Source: Flavobacteriaceae bacterium (GTDB lineage Bacteria; Bacteroidota; Bacteroidia; Flavobacteriales; Flavobacteriaceae). Taken from it: a stretch of 6,263 bases of DNA. The stretch lies in the NCBI GenBank assembly GCA_947461915.1, contig CANHNG010000112.1, positions 1 to 6,263 of the forward strand, read 5' to 3'. Made by a program: the position numbers and the translations under genes. This document shows positions 1 to 6,186 of the stretch, one piece after another. How positions within the stretch are numbered: the first letter of the stretch is position 1; every line of letters starts with the position of its first letter. The notes under the pieces were generated by a model that ran no database searches, had not been told where the DNA came from, and saw nothing but the letters and a program-made list of their open reading frames with translations.

Positions 1-600
1 AAATTTACTGAATAAAAGTATAATGCTAAATAGCAACACTATTATAGAACCCCAAAACAAAAAGGGCGCCATGGATAAATTTAAAATTGAAGTAGTTGGT
101 TGCCATTTCCCATTCTCAAAAACCAAATCAATTTGTTGCTTATTCTCGTCATTCAAAACGTATAATTGGTTGGGCAATCCTTTTTTTAATATAATTAAGG
201 AGCTTTGATTATGTGGAGTATCCATAAACATTCCATTTTTAAAATATATCGAGTTAATATTTTTAGGAAAACCAAATACTTCTACAACCAGTTTAGTTTC
301 GTGTCCTAATAATACTAGGGGTTTGCCAAATTTAAGGATGTCCTGATCATTACAAATAAACAGCAGATTTTTTTTGAAATGATCGGTTACCAATGCTCTA
401 AATTCTTCGGGAGTTTTATAAGCATTCTTTCCATATTTATATTCTACCTCCTCTTTAAATGCGGTTAGTGAACTGTATATTTGCAAATAGCATTTCCCTT
501 TTTCGTTCTGATAAATCAGTACTGTTGACAAATCGGATTGATGTGCCTGTATTGAAATACTAGCAAAAAGGAACAAAATTCCTATTATATTTATTTTCAT
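1..600 (-). CDS. Secreted protein with C-terminal membrane anchor, DUF6702-like (partial, runs off left edge)
   Basis: An open frame of 200 codons starts at the ATG at 598-600 and has no stop before the window edge, so the C-terminus is missing. Residues 1-19 form a signal peptide (Lys2, hydrophobic core, likely cut after SIQA), leaving His20 as the mature N-terminus. Residues about 20-165 look like a beta-rich extracytoplasmic domain with a GHE motif at 99-101 and a following FPKNINSIYFKNG-type strand. Residues about 179-198 are a strongly hydrophobic helix (FLFWGSIIVLLFSIILLF), so the domain probably faces the periplasm on a C-terminal anchor. The layout (mature start at His, GHE motif, NI.S...KN..F) resembles my memory of DUF6702 proteins, whose function is unknown; this match is tentative. 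It lies 19 bp after the cysteine-rich YHYH gene and is probably the fifth gene of that operon. Possible role: envelope partner of the YHYH/SCO proteins (inference). Confidence 0.8.
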   Translation of the reverse strand, partial: MKINIIGILFLFASISIQAHQSDLSTVLIYQNEKGKCYLQIYSSLTAFKEEVEYKYGKNAYKTPEEFRALVTDHFKKNLLFICNDQDILKFGKPLVLLGHETKLVVEVFGFPKNINSIYFKNGMFMDTPHNQSSLIILKKGLPNQLYVLNDENKQQIDLVFENGKWQPTTSILNLSMAPFLFWGSIIVLLFSIILLFSKF

Positions 601-620
601 TTTTTTAGTACTAAAAAAAT
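599..620. repeat. 22-bp perfect AT palindrome between two operon genes
   Basis: The sequence ATTTTTTTAGT followed by its exact reverse complement ACTAAAAAAAT fills the gap between the YHYH stop codon (620-622) and the next start codon (598-600). The arms have no loop and almost no GC, so a stable intrinsic terminator is unlikely. It could be an operator, an RNA processing site, a weak bidirectional terminator, or chance in AT-rich DNA. Confidence 0.55.
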
Positions 621-1600
621 TAGTTGACATAAGCCCCTTTTAAACAGTTGATAAAATTATTTGCACCTGCTTTATCAACATGATAATGGTATCCTCTTAC
701 AGCATCAGTATGCCCTCTACATTCATCTAAATCAGTGGATTCAGCCTCTTTTGTATCTAATCTCGCAAACAATCCATGTCCATCAATGGCATAACCAATC
801 ATGGGTGCATGTCCATCGGTTTGAGCAATTTCTTTCGATTTTCCATTGGCTGCATGATAATGATACCCTGCTCCCAAATTGATATGTCCACCTGCATCGT
901 CAAATGGAGCTAGTGTATAAGCTCCTAAGATGCGGTCAACTGGTGCTGGAGCATCAAATCGAACTCCGTTAAAAGCAATTCCTCTTACACTAGGTCCAGT
1001 AGATTGAGGTCCCCCTCCGAATTGTACGGAATTAGTTAGTTTCACTGGAGTTACTGGGATATAATAGGTTTGAGTTAAACTAGCAACATAGGAAGGCAAA
1101 CACTCCACACAAAAGTTTTTGTATTCTACACCTACATTTGGGTTTGCTGCAGCTTGGCAATCTGCTTGGGTTTTGGTTTTAATTACCGTACCAGTACTGC
1201 TATCATACATCATCCAGGTAGGATCCGAAAAAAAAGTAGCTAAATTTTTTATAAATGCGCCATCAACATCATATACTTTTCCGTCTTTTAACCAAATTCC
1301 ACCAGCAGAGGAATCATCCGAAATATTTGTAGGACACCAGGGTCCCATGGGATGATCTGTGGGGGTACCTTTGCTTACTATTTTATAGCAATCCACAGTT
1401 GTTCCATTTGAAAGTGTTTTAGAAACAATGCTAATTGGTTCAGATAATCCAGCAGAAATAAAATCATCCGATTTTACTTTTATAATTGTAACAACCGAGG
1501 TGTCAACTATATTTTCATTGTCTTTGGTGCATCCGAAAGTACCCAAGAGTAGTACCAATAGGACTGCTAATTTCTCAATTTTGAATTTTGAATTTTTCAT
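620..1600 (-). CDS. YHYH-domain lipoprotein, cysteine-rich
   Basis: The product is 326 aa. Residues 1-24 form a lipoprotein signal (KIEKLAVLLVLLLGTFGC, lipid on Cys24), so it is exported and membrane-anchored. The C-terminal half carries the YHYH domain (Pfam PF14240 type): a RGIAFNGVRFDAP segment at 206-218, YHYH at 246-249, GHAPMIGYAIDGHGLF at 263-278, RGH at 295-297 and a second YHYH at 304-307. The clustered His and Asp residues suggest metal binding, but the family's activity is not established to my knowledge. The region at 40-190 is specific to this protein. Besides Cys24 it has seven cysteines (71, 89, 148, 164, 167, 294, 319), including a CxxC at 164-167; the other YHYH protein of the operon has none after its lipid Cys. 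The gene lies 12 bp after the SCO gene, so the two are probably cotranscribed. YHYH assignment is firm; metal or copper role is inferred. Confidence 0.9.
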   Translation of the reverse strand: MKNSKFKIEKLAVLLVLLLGTFGCTKDNENIVDTSVVTIIKVKSDDFISAGLSEPISIVSKTLSNGTTVDCYKIVSKGTPTDHPMGPWCPTNISDDSSAGGIWLKDGKVYDVDGAFIKNLATFFSDPTWMMYDSSTGTVIKTKTQADCQAAANPNVGVEYKNFCVECLPSYVASLTQTYYIPVTPVKLTNSVQFGGGPQSTGPSVRGIAFNGVRFDAPAPVDRILGAYTLAPFDDAGGHINLGAGYHYHAANGKSKEIAQTDGHAPMIGYAIDGHGLFARLDTKEAESTDLDECRGHTDAVRGYHYHVDKAGANNFINCLKGAYVN

Positions 1601-1620
1601 TTTTATTTGTTTTTATTTGT
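1601..1620. repeat. 10-bp tandem direct repeat (TTTTATTTGT x2)
   Basis: Two exact copies of TTTTATTTGT lie side by side. They span the SCO stop codon (1613-1615) and the leader of the downstream YHYH gene. Read on the minus strand this is an A-rich leader (ACAAATAAAA twice) ending at the ATG. A-rich leaders commonly stand in for a Shine-Dalgarno sequence in Bacteroidota. The repeat could also slip and change the leader length. Confidence 0.5.
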
Positions 1621-2257
1621 TTTCTAAAGTTTTAATATCGTCTAACATTTGTTGCATTTCTAGTGCTAAAGTACCGTTGTAAATACCTCTTATTCTTTTG
1701 TTTTTATCCACCAAAATAAAATGTTCTGTATGAAGAAATTCGGTGCTGTCTTTGCTAAAACCGATGTCTTCTTCGGCAAAATAGGATTTACGTGCCAATT
1801 TATAAATATCATTTTTAGAACCCGTCAGGAAATGCCAATTCGGATTCGTTATTTCATTTCTGGCTTTGTATTTCTTCAAAACATTTGGCGTGTCAATCCA
1901 AGGTGTAACGGAATAAGAAAGCAAAACTATATCAGAATGGCTTTTCAAACTATCGTTTACAATTTTCAAGTTGGTGGTCATTTTTGGACAAATGCTTCCA
2001 CAGGTCGTAAAAATGAAATTGGCAATGTGAATTTTCCCTTCAATCGCTTTTTGAGAAATCAAAGTGCTGTCTTGATCCAAAAACGAAAAATCGGCAATGA
2101 TGTGTTTGATTTTAGTCGCAACCTCCGATTTATCAGTGATGAATATCGGCGTAAAATCGGGTTCGTTATAGTACGGTAAATCAATGGCTTCTGCATTTTT
2201 ATTTAAACAGCTAACTAACAACAAACTACTGAACAACAATAATACTATCCGATACAT
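1613..2257 (-). CDS. SCO1/SenC-family lipoprotein (copper chaperone or thiol-disulfide protein)
   Basis: From the preferred start the product is 214 aa. It has a lipoprotein signal (MYRIVLLLFSSLLLVSC, lipid on Cys17) and a thioredoxin-like SCO domain. The copper-site residues are visible: FTTCGSICPKM at 83-93 gives the CxxxC pair Cys86/Cys90, and His176 in LHTEHFILVDKN aligns with the third ligand of known SCO proteins (the H before ..FYLV in Bacillus Sco). SCO proteins deliver copper to the CuA site of cytochrome oxidase or keep its cysteines reduced; some serve other copper enzymes. The frame is open to an ATG at 2287, but that start adds MVYWELKIVK before the signal and lengthens the overlap with the upstream gene from 32 to 62 bases, so the ATG at 2255-2257 is favoured. 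No oxidase subunit is nearby, so the client may instead be encoded in this operon (inference). Complete, with all key residues present. Confidence 0.93.
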   Translation of the reverse strand: MYRIVLLLFSSLLLVSCLNKNAEAIDLPYYNEPDFTPIFITDKSEVATKIKHIIADFSFLDQDSTLISQKAIEGKIHIANFIFTTCGSICPKMTTNLKIVNDSLKSHSDIVLLSYSVTPWIDTPNVLKKYKARNEITNPNWHFLTGSKNDIYKLARKSYFAEEDIGFSKDSTEFLHTEHFILVDKNKRIRGIYNGTLALEMQQMLDDIKTLENK

Positions 2258-2795
2258 TTTTACAATTTTTAGTTCCCAATAAACCATATCTTTTTCCTTT
2301 TATAATTACATAGTTGGCTCTGATTTTGCCGTTGTCGTAAAACAATTTTTGGCTTCCTTCTTCTTGACCTTCTTTGTAATGGGCCAAATGAGTTAATTTT
2401 CCATCAAAGGTCCATTCGCTCAATTCGCCTTCATAGGCATCATTTTTGGCTATAAATTCAAACCGTTTGTTTCCATTTTCCCAATAGGCAATTTGTGCTC
2501 CGTTCTTTTTTCCATTGGTATAAAAACGCGATTCCTTTAGTTGTTTGTTGGGATACCATTTTCTGCAAATCCCACTCAATTGTCCGTTGATAAATCCTTC
2601 CGAAGAAATTGTATCCCGATTTGGATATAATTCAAATAGAAAACCGGAATATTTAACTTTATTTAGATAGGAAACATCATTCAAAACGGTAATTTCTTTG
2701 GAGGATTTTTGCCAATAGGTTTTAGGAACAATTGGCTCATTCTTGGAACAAGAACAAACCATTAGACCTAAAGTATATATTTTAAATAATTTCAT
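2226..2795 (-). CDS. MORN-repeat lipoprotein
   Basis: The product is 189 aa. The N-terminus is a lipoprotein signal (MKLFKIYTLGLMVCSC), with Cys16 the likely lipid site because VCSC fits the lipobox better than LMVC at Cys14. From about residue 66 to 171 there are four MORN_2-like units of roughly 23-25 residues, each with a Gly-x(3)-Gly stretch followed by an aromatic/Asn-Gly turn: WYPN at 80-83, YWENG at 104-108, WTFDG at 128-132 and FYDNG at 152-156. It ends in a RYGLLGTKNC segment. Such repeats form stacked beta-hairpins, usually for binding or scaffolding; no enzymatic motif is seen. Databases often label such proteins as YwqK-family antitoxins, but nothing here supports a toxin-antitoxin role. 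The ATG directly abuts the stop of the YHYH gene before it (TAA then ATG), and its 3' end overlaps the SCO gene by 32 bases, so translation is probably coupled. Possible role: scaffold for the neighbouring envelope proteins (inference). Confidence 0.88.
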   Translation of the reverse strand: MKLFKIYTLGLMVCSCSKNEPIVPKTYWQKSSKEITVLNDVSYLNKVKYSGFLFELYPNRDTISSEGFINGQLSGICRKWYPNKQLKESRFYTNGKKNGAQIAYWENGNKRFEFIAKNDAYEGELSEWTFDGKLTHLAHYKEGQEEGSQKLFYDNGKIRANYVIIKGKRYGLLGTKNCKNVSDSIIVVQ

Positions 2796-3572
2796 TTATT
2801 GCGAAATGGTTCCTGGCGTTCCGTAAAATCCGTTTCCGTTGAGATAAGGCGCTTCAGCAGTAAAATGATAATGGTAAATTCCATTAGGATAATCTACCGT
2901 GGCGTGGGAGTGTCCGTGATAATCATCTAAGTTTGTATTCGTAACCAGAGTTCCATTCTCTTCCTGTGGACCATAAACTGGAAATCCATCCAGTAAAAAA
3001 CCCATCAAACCTGATTTGGTCGATTTCACAGTGGTTAAATACAAAGGCTCTACGTGATAATGATACACTCCTTGATTTTGCGGATGTCCGTAATATTTAT
3101 CGAAAGAGACAATTTCTCCAGCCAAAACTTGATTGTTAGGTCCCGCATATTGATTGAAAAAGGCAACACCATTAATCGCTACACCAATTGGTCCCAAAGG
3201 AGTGGCAGCGTGAGTTGTTGCCACTACAGGATTTAAAGGTATTTTAACTGTAGCAGTTTGTTCAATTATTGAATTTGGATTTTTAACGAAAGTGTTTCCA
3301 CCAAAGGTTGTTCCCGAATAGGATTCGTACAAAGCATTTGTGGTTGGATAATAAGTACTTTTGTGATCTGGTAAATCTTTTGTTTTAATATAAATATAAG
3401 TTCCGTCACTAGTAATGCTTGTCGCTCCATATATTTTTTTATAAACAGCTGGAACTTCATTTGTAGTTGTGGTTGTAGTTGTTGTATCAGTACTGTCATT
3501 ATTACTACAACTTATAATGCTAATAAAAGCAATTCCGATACCTAATAAAACATAAATTTTTAAATTTTTCAT
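2796..3572 (-). CDS. YHYH-domain lipoprotein, cysteine-poor; first gene of the operon
   Basis: The product is 258 aa. Residues 1-22 are a lipoprotein signal ending IISC, with lipid on Cys22. A Ser/Asp/Thr-rich linker with eight consecutive Thr (30-37) follows, a typical flexible tether. The YHYH domain (PF14240 type) fills most of the rest: GPIGVAINGVAFFN at 127-140, YHYH at 170-173, GFLLDGFPVYGP at 191-202, a YHGHSH cluster at 218-223 and a second YHYH at 233-236. Cys22 is the only cysteine, so any metal site would be built from His, Asp or Glu. Length and motif order fit a complete single-domain YHYH protein. It is the promoter-proximal gene: a perfect Bacteroidota -7 box lies 25 bp upstream of the ATG, and the MORN gene follows with no gap. 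The domain assignment is firm; activity and ligand are not known, and copper or another metal is inferred from the SCO neighbour and the His clusters. Confidence 0.9.
   Translation of the reverse strand: MKNLKIYVLLGIGIAFISIISCSNNDSTDTTTTTTTTNEVPAVYKKIYGATSITSDGTYIYIKTKDLPDHKSTYYPTTNALYESYSGTTFGGNTFVKNPNSIIEQTATVKIPLNPVVATTHAATPLGPIGVAINGVAFFNQYAGPNNQVLAGEIVSFDKYYGHPQNQGVYHYHVEPLYLTTVKSTKSGLMGFLLDGFPVYGPQEENGTLVTNTNLDDYHGHSHATVDYPNGIYHYHFTAEAPYLNGNGFYGTPGTISQ
3462..3485 (-). repeat. Thr-codon repeat (8 x ACN) in the lipoprotein linker
   Basis: Eight consecutive Thr codons, mostly alternating ACA and ACT with one ACC, give a GTTGTA-like hexamer pattern on the plus strand. The tract encodes the tether just after the lipid anchor of the first YHYH protein. 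Slippage here would change the tether length in steps of one or two residues without disturbing the domain. Confidence 0.6.
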
Positions 3573-3596
3573 ATTTGTCGTTTATAAATTTTTTTT

Positions 3597-3604
3597 CAAA
3601 AGTA
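3597..3604 (-). promoter_or_regulatory. Promoter -7 box of the YHYH-SCO operon
   Basis: The minus strand reads TACTTTTG, an exact match to the Bacteroidota housekeeping -7 consensus TAnnTTTG. Transcription would begin near 3590, leaving a leader of about 18 bases before the ATG at 3572. The -33 element (TTG) is not obvious; at the expected distance lies a TTTTC inside the palindrome at 3623-3637. No other consensus -7 box lies closer to the gene. Confidence 0.6.
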
Positions 3605-3622
3605 TCCCTTGTGTTTACTTCT

Positions 3623-3637
3623 GAAAAGTTACTTTTC
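3623..3637. promoter_or_regulatory. 15-bp perfect palindrome at the -33 position, candidate operator
   Basis: GAAAAGT and ACTTTTC flank a single central T. The site lies where the -33 element of the operon promoter should be, 18 bp upstream of the -7 box. A dimeric regulator bound here would cover the sigma contact, so repression is plausible. No regulator gene is in the window, and the assignment rests on symmetry and position only. Confidence 0.4.
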
Positions 3638-3670
3638 GTTGAATTGTAGAAAAATCGTGTTGAGTTGTAA
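3638..3670 (+). repeat. Direct repeat GTTGAxTTGTA with 21-bp period
   Basis: GTTGAATTGTAG (3638-3649) and GTTGAGTTGTAA (3659-3670) match at 10 of 12 positions and start 21 bp apart, two helical turns. A shorter copy, GTTGTG (3675-3680), starts 11 bp after the GTTGTA of the second unit. Helically phased repeats upstream of a promoter often bind an activator; a 21-bp period is also seen at LytTR-type sites. It could serve either of the divergent genes. Confidence 0.35.
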
Positions 3671-3765
3671 TAAAGTTGTGCTATTTAATTCGAAAACAAG
3701 AATAAATTTTTTAACGTATAATATCTCATTTCCTTAGAGTTATAAAAAAACTATTTAGTAACTTT

Positions 3766-4518
3766 ATGCTTGCTATGAAAAAGACATCACATTACAGACT
3801 TTCAAAAAGTGAATCTCAATTTGTACAAGGACCTTTGTCTCGTTTTAGGGAATTGGTTTTTGTATTAAAAGTGTTCTTTAGCTTTATTCGAGCTTTTCGT
3901 AAAATGCACTTCATTGGGCCTTGTGTCACGGTTTTTGGTTCGGCACGTTTTGGTCCCGAAATGGATCATTATCAGGATGCAGAAAGGATTGGTGCTGCAA
4001 TGGCTAAATTGGGTTTTACCGTAATGACAGGAGGCGGTCCTGGAATTATGGAAGCCGCCAATAAGGGCGCTTATAAAGCAGGTGGCTATTCCGTAGGATG
4101 CAATATTGTGCTGCCCGTGGAGCAAAAACCAAATCCTTATCTTCACAAATGGATTTATATTCCTTACTTTTTTGTTCGGAAAGTGATTCTCGTAAAATAT
4201 TCCTTTGCCTTTATTGTAATGCCAGGAGGTATAGGTACCTTGGATGAACTTTTTGAATCCCTAACGCTTATTCAAACCAAAATGATAGCGGGTTTTCCTG
4301 TCGTAATTTTTGACACCGAATATCATAAAGATTTGTGCGAACATATTGATATGATGGTCCAACACGAAAGTATCAGTCCAGAGGATATGAAACTGCTTTT
4401 TGTGACTGATTCCGTTACCGATTTGGTAGCTCATATCGAAAAACACGCTATTAAAAAATTTGGTTTAAGAAAAATCCATTACAAACCAAAATGGTGGTTT
4501 GGGGAAAGTAGAAGTTGA
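3766..4518 (+). CDS. LOG-family protein (TIGR00730-like), probable nucleoside 5'-monophosphate phosphoribohydrolase
   Basis: The product is 250 aa from the first ATG. It has the Rossmann-like lysine-decarboxylase/LOG fold: FGSAR at 57-61, GGGPGIMEAANKGA at 89-102, the Arg138-Lys139 pair matching the catalytic HERK-type segment of LOG enzymes, and PGGIGTLDELFE at 153-164. LOG enzymes release the free base from (N6-modified) AMP and similar nucleotides; plant members make active cytokinin, while bacterial substrates are often uncertain. Despite older labels, it is not a lysine decarboxylase. An extra N-terminal stretch of about 48 residues, basic and hydrophobic (FRELVFVLKVFFSFIRAF), precedes the core, as I recall for many Bacteroidota members. 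Start choice is open: ATG 3775 (MKKTSHYR) is equally good, and a near-consensus -7 box (TAACTTTA, 3759-3766) overlaps the first ATG, which would favour 3775 and a very short leader. It is divergent from the YHYH operon and convergent with the GH3 gene. Confidence 0.9.
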   Translation: MLAMKKTSHYRLSKSESQFVQGPLSRFRELVFVLKVFFSFIRAFRKMHFIGPCVTVFGSARFGPEMDHYQDAERIGAAMAKLGFTVMTGGGPGIMEAANKGAYKAGGYSVGCNIVLPVEQKPNPYLHKWIYIPYFFVRKVILVKYSFAFIVMPGGIGTLDELFESLTLIQTKMIAGFPVVIFDTEYHKDLCEHIDMMVQHESISPEDMKLLFVTDSVTDLVAHIEKHAIKKFGLRKIHYKPKWWFGESRS

Positions 4519-4571
4519 GAGTGTTTATTCCACAGCTTTCTTACACATAATAAATCTAACGAAACTTCAAA

Positions 4572-6176
4572 TTAGTCATTAATGCCTCTGACAATTACCG
4601 GTAATGCACCTTTACATTGGGTGTTTTCGAGTAGTTGATGTGCTGCACCAACTTGAAATTCGGAAAAGTCCTGATAAAGTTGGATAATTCCTAAAGTAGC
4701 TTCTAAATTTGGAATCACTTGCAAAGCATAAGGATTGCCAAACACGTACAAAACGCATTTTTTGGAAGTAAATAATCGCTTCAAAAAAGACAAAACAGAA
4801 TCATCAATATCGAAGTTGTTTAAGGGTTTTGCTCGTGGTACAAACAATGAAATGATTAGGGTATCAAAATTCACCAAGTCTTTTTCTAGTTTTTGAATAG
4901 TATTTTCATCGCCAGTTTCAAGTGCAAATTCTGGAGAGGGAAGCGAATTGGATAGGGTTTTAAAAAAGATGTTTTCCGTGTTTTTGTAAAGACTTAATTT
5001 GGCCAATTTATGATTGTTCTTAGCCTCGAAAACCGACAAGCTATTCAACTTGTCTTTTATTTTGGTAATGCAGTTATCCGCTATTTTACGGTTTAAAATC
5101 GATGCGCCTTCAAAATTTAAATTGCCTTGAGGATCAGTATTTTCATTTAATATTCCCGCTTTATGCTTGCACTTCCACAAACGATTAAAACTCGCCTCTA
5201 TCCTCTCTGGACTTGCATTTTTGAGGATTTCTTGAATTCCTTCGGCCACGTTTTCGGTAAAACATAAGACATCATTACCTGCGTTGAAGGCTTCCCATTC
5301 CAGCTGTCCTTTTTTGTCATACAATTTTGAAACACTGTGCATATTCAAAGCATCGGAAATCACCAAACCATCAAAGCCCAATTGCTTTCTTAAAAGGTCT
5401 TCAATAATTGATTTTGATAAGGTTGCTGAGGTGTTTTTACCTTCATTCAAGGCTGGAACGGCCAAATGTCCAATCATGATCGAATCGACATTGTTATCGA
5501 TTCCTTTGATGAAAGGAAATAATTCGTTTTCCATTAATTGTTCCAAAGTTTCTTCTAAGACAGGCAACCCCAAATGCGAATCGACACTAGTGTTTCCGTG
5601 ACCTGGAAAATGTTTTAGGCAACCTAAAACTCCAACTTCATTCATTCCGCGTAAATATTCCATTGCAAAAAGAGCAACTTTTTCTTTGTTCTGTCCAAAA
5701 GAACGATAGCCTATTACGGGATTATTCGGATTGTTGTTGATGTCAGCTAAAGGTGCCAAATTGTAATGAATCCCCGCCGATTTTAAGTCTAAGCCAATTT
5801 GCTTTCCCACTTCGTAAACCAAGAGTTTAGCACTATTGGGTAAAGCGCCAAGTGTTATAGCGTAAGGATATTGGGGTGTTTTTTCTACCCGCATCGCCAA
5901 ACCCCATTCGGCATCAATACTCATCAAAAGAGGGGTAGGGGCACATTTTTGAAAACGGATGACAAGTTCTTTCAAACGTTTGTAACTGTCGTCGTTGAAT
6001 GTTACTTTTTTCTTTGTTTCATAATTGGTTGCGGCACTTGCCCGACTATGAAAAAAGGTTAGACCGCCAATATTGTGTTTCTTAATTAAACACTCTGTTT
6101 CCTGAATGTTTTCTTCGGTGTCATTGATGAAAACGGCTGGAAAAAAGAATTGTCCTATTTTTTGTTCTAGTGTCAT
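4572..6176 (-). CDS. Glycoside hydrolase family 3, NagZ-like beta-N-acetylglucosaminidase
   Basis: The product is 534 aa. The GH3 TIM-barrel domain covers about residues 1-345: MTLEQKIGQ at the start, SIDAEWGLAMRV at 86-97, the KHFPGHG signature at 188-194, the NagZ-type acid/base dyad Asp199-x-His201 (VDSHLGLP) and the nucleophile Asp275 in VISDALNMH. The KHFPGHG...DSH loop marks beta-N-acetylglucosaminidases, not GH3 beta-glucosidases. Residues about 360-534 form a second alpha/beta domain (GH3 C-terminal type), as in two-domain Gram-positive NagZ; Gram-negative NagZ of proteobacteria has only the first. No signal peptide is visible and an in-frame stop lies two codons upstream of the ATG, so the enzyme is probably cytoplasmic and removes GlcNAc from recycled muropeptides or chitin fragments. 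A -7-like box lies at 6238-6245. Family and catalytic residues are clear; the in vivo substrate is inferred. Confidence 0.93.
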   Translation of the reverse strand: MTLEQKIGQFFFPAVFINDTEENIQETECLIKKHNIGGLTFFHSRASAATNYETKKKVTFNDDSYKRLKELVIRFQKCAPTPLLMSIDAEWGLAMRVEKTPQYPYAITLGALPNSAKLLVYEVGKQIGLDLKSAGIHYNLAPLADINNNPNNPVIGYRSFGQNKEKVALFAMEYLRGMNEVGVLGCLKHFPGHGNTSVDSHLGLPVLEETLEQLMENELFPFIKGIDNNVDSIMIGHLAVPALNEGKNTSATLSKSIIEDLLRKQLGFDGLVISDALNMHSVSKLYDKKGQLEWEAFNAGNDVLCFTENVAEGIQEILKNASPERIEASFNRLWKCKHKAGILNENTDPQGNLNFEGASILNRKIADNCITKIKDKLNSLSVFEAKNNHKLAKLSLYKNTENIFFKTLSNSLPSPEFALETGDENTIQKLEKDLVNFDTLIISLFVPRAKPLNNFDIDDSVLSFLKRLFTSKKCVLYVFGNPYALQVIPNLEATLGIIQLYQDFSEFQVGAAHQLLENTQCKGALPVIVRGIND

Positions 6177-6186
6177 TAGTTAGAAT

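Noticed and set aside
23..208. 61-codon plus-strand frame near the left edge
   Set aside because: It is antisense to the long open minus-strand frame that has a signal peptide, domain and membrane helix.
661..882. His-rich plus-strand frame opposite the YHYH gene
   Set aside because: Its His residues come from reading the reverse complement of the YHYH-coding region; it has no independent support.
1721..2179. 152-codon open frame on the plus strand opposite the SCO gene
   Set aside because: It is fully antisense to a gene with clear SCO motifs, and its translation shows no recognisable domain or signal.
2226..2795. Antitoxin role for the MORN protein (YwqK-family label)
   Set aside because: It carries a lipoprotein signal and no toxin-like gene is adjacent; the label is based only on MORN-type repeats.
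3462..3680. Shared GTTGTA hexamers in the Thr tract and the intergenic repeats as one repeat family
   Set aside because: The Thr tract is explained by ACN codons and lacks the GTTGAxTTGTA context; the likeness is probably chance.
3766..4518. Lysine decarboxylase
   Set aside because: The PGGxGTxxE motif and fold belong to the LOG family; the lysine decarboxylase label is a historical misannotation and no PLP site is present.
4519..4571. Bidirectional terminator between the convergent LOG and GH3 genes
   Set aside because: I found no GC-containing stem followed by a T run on either strand in these 53 bases.
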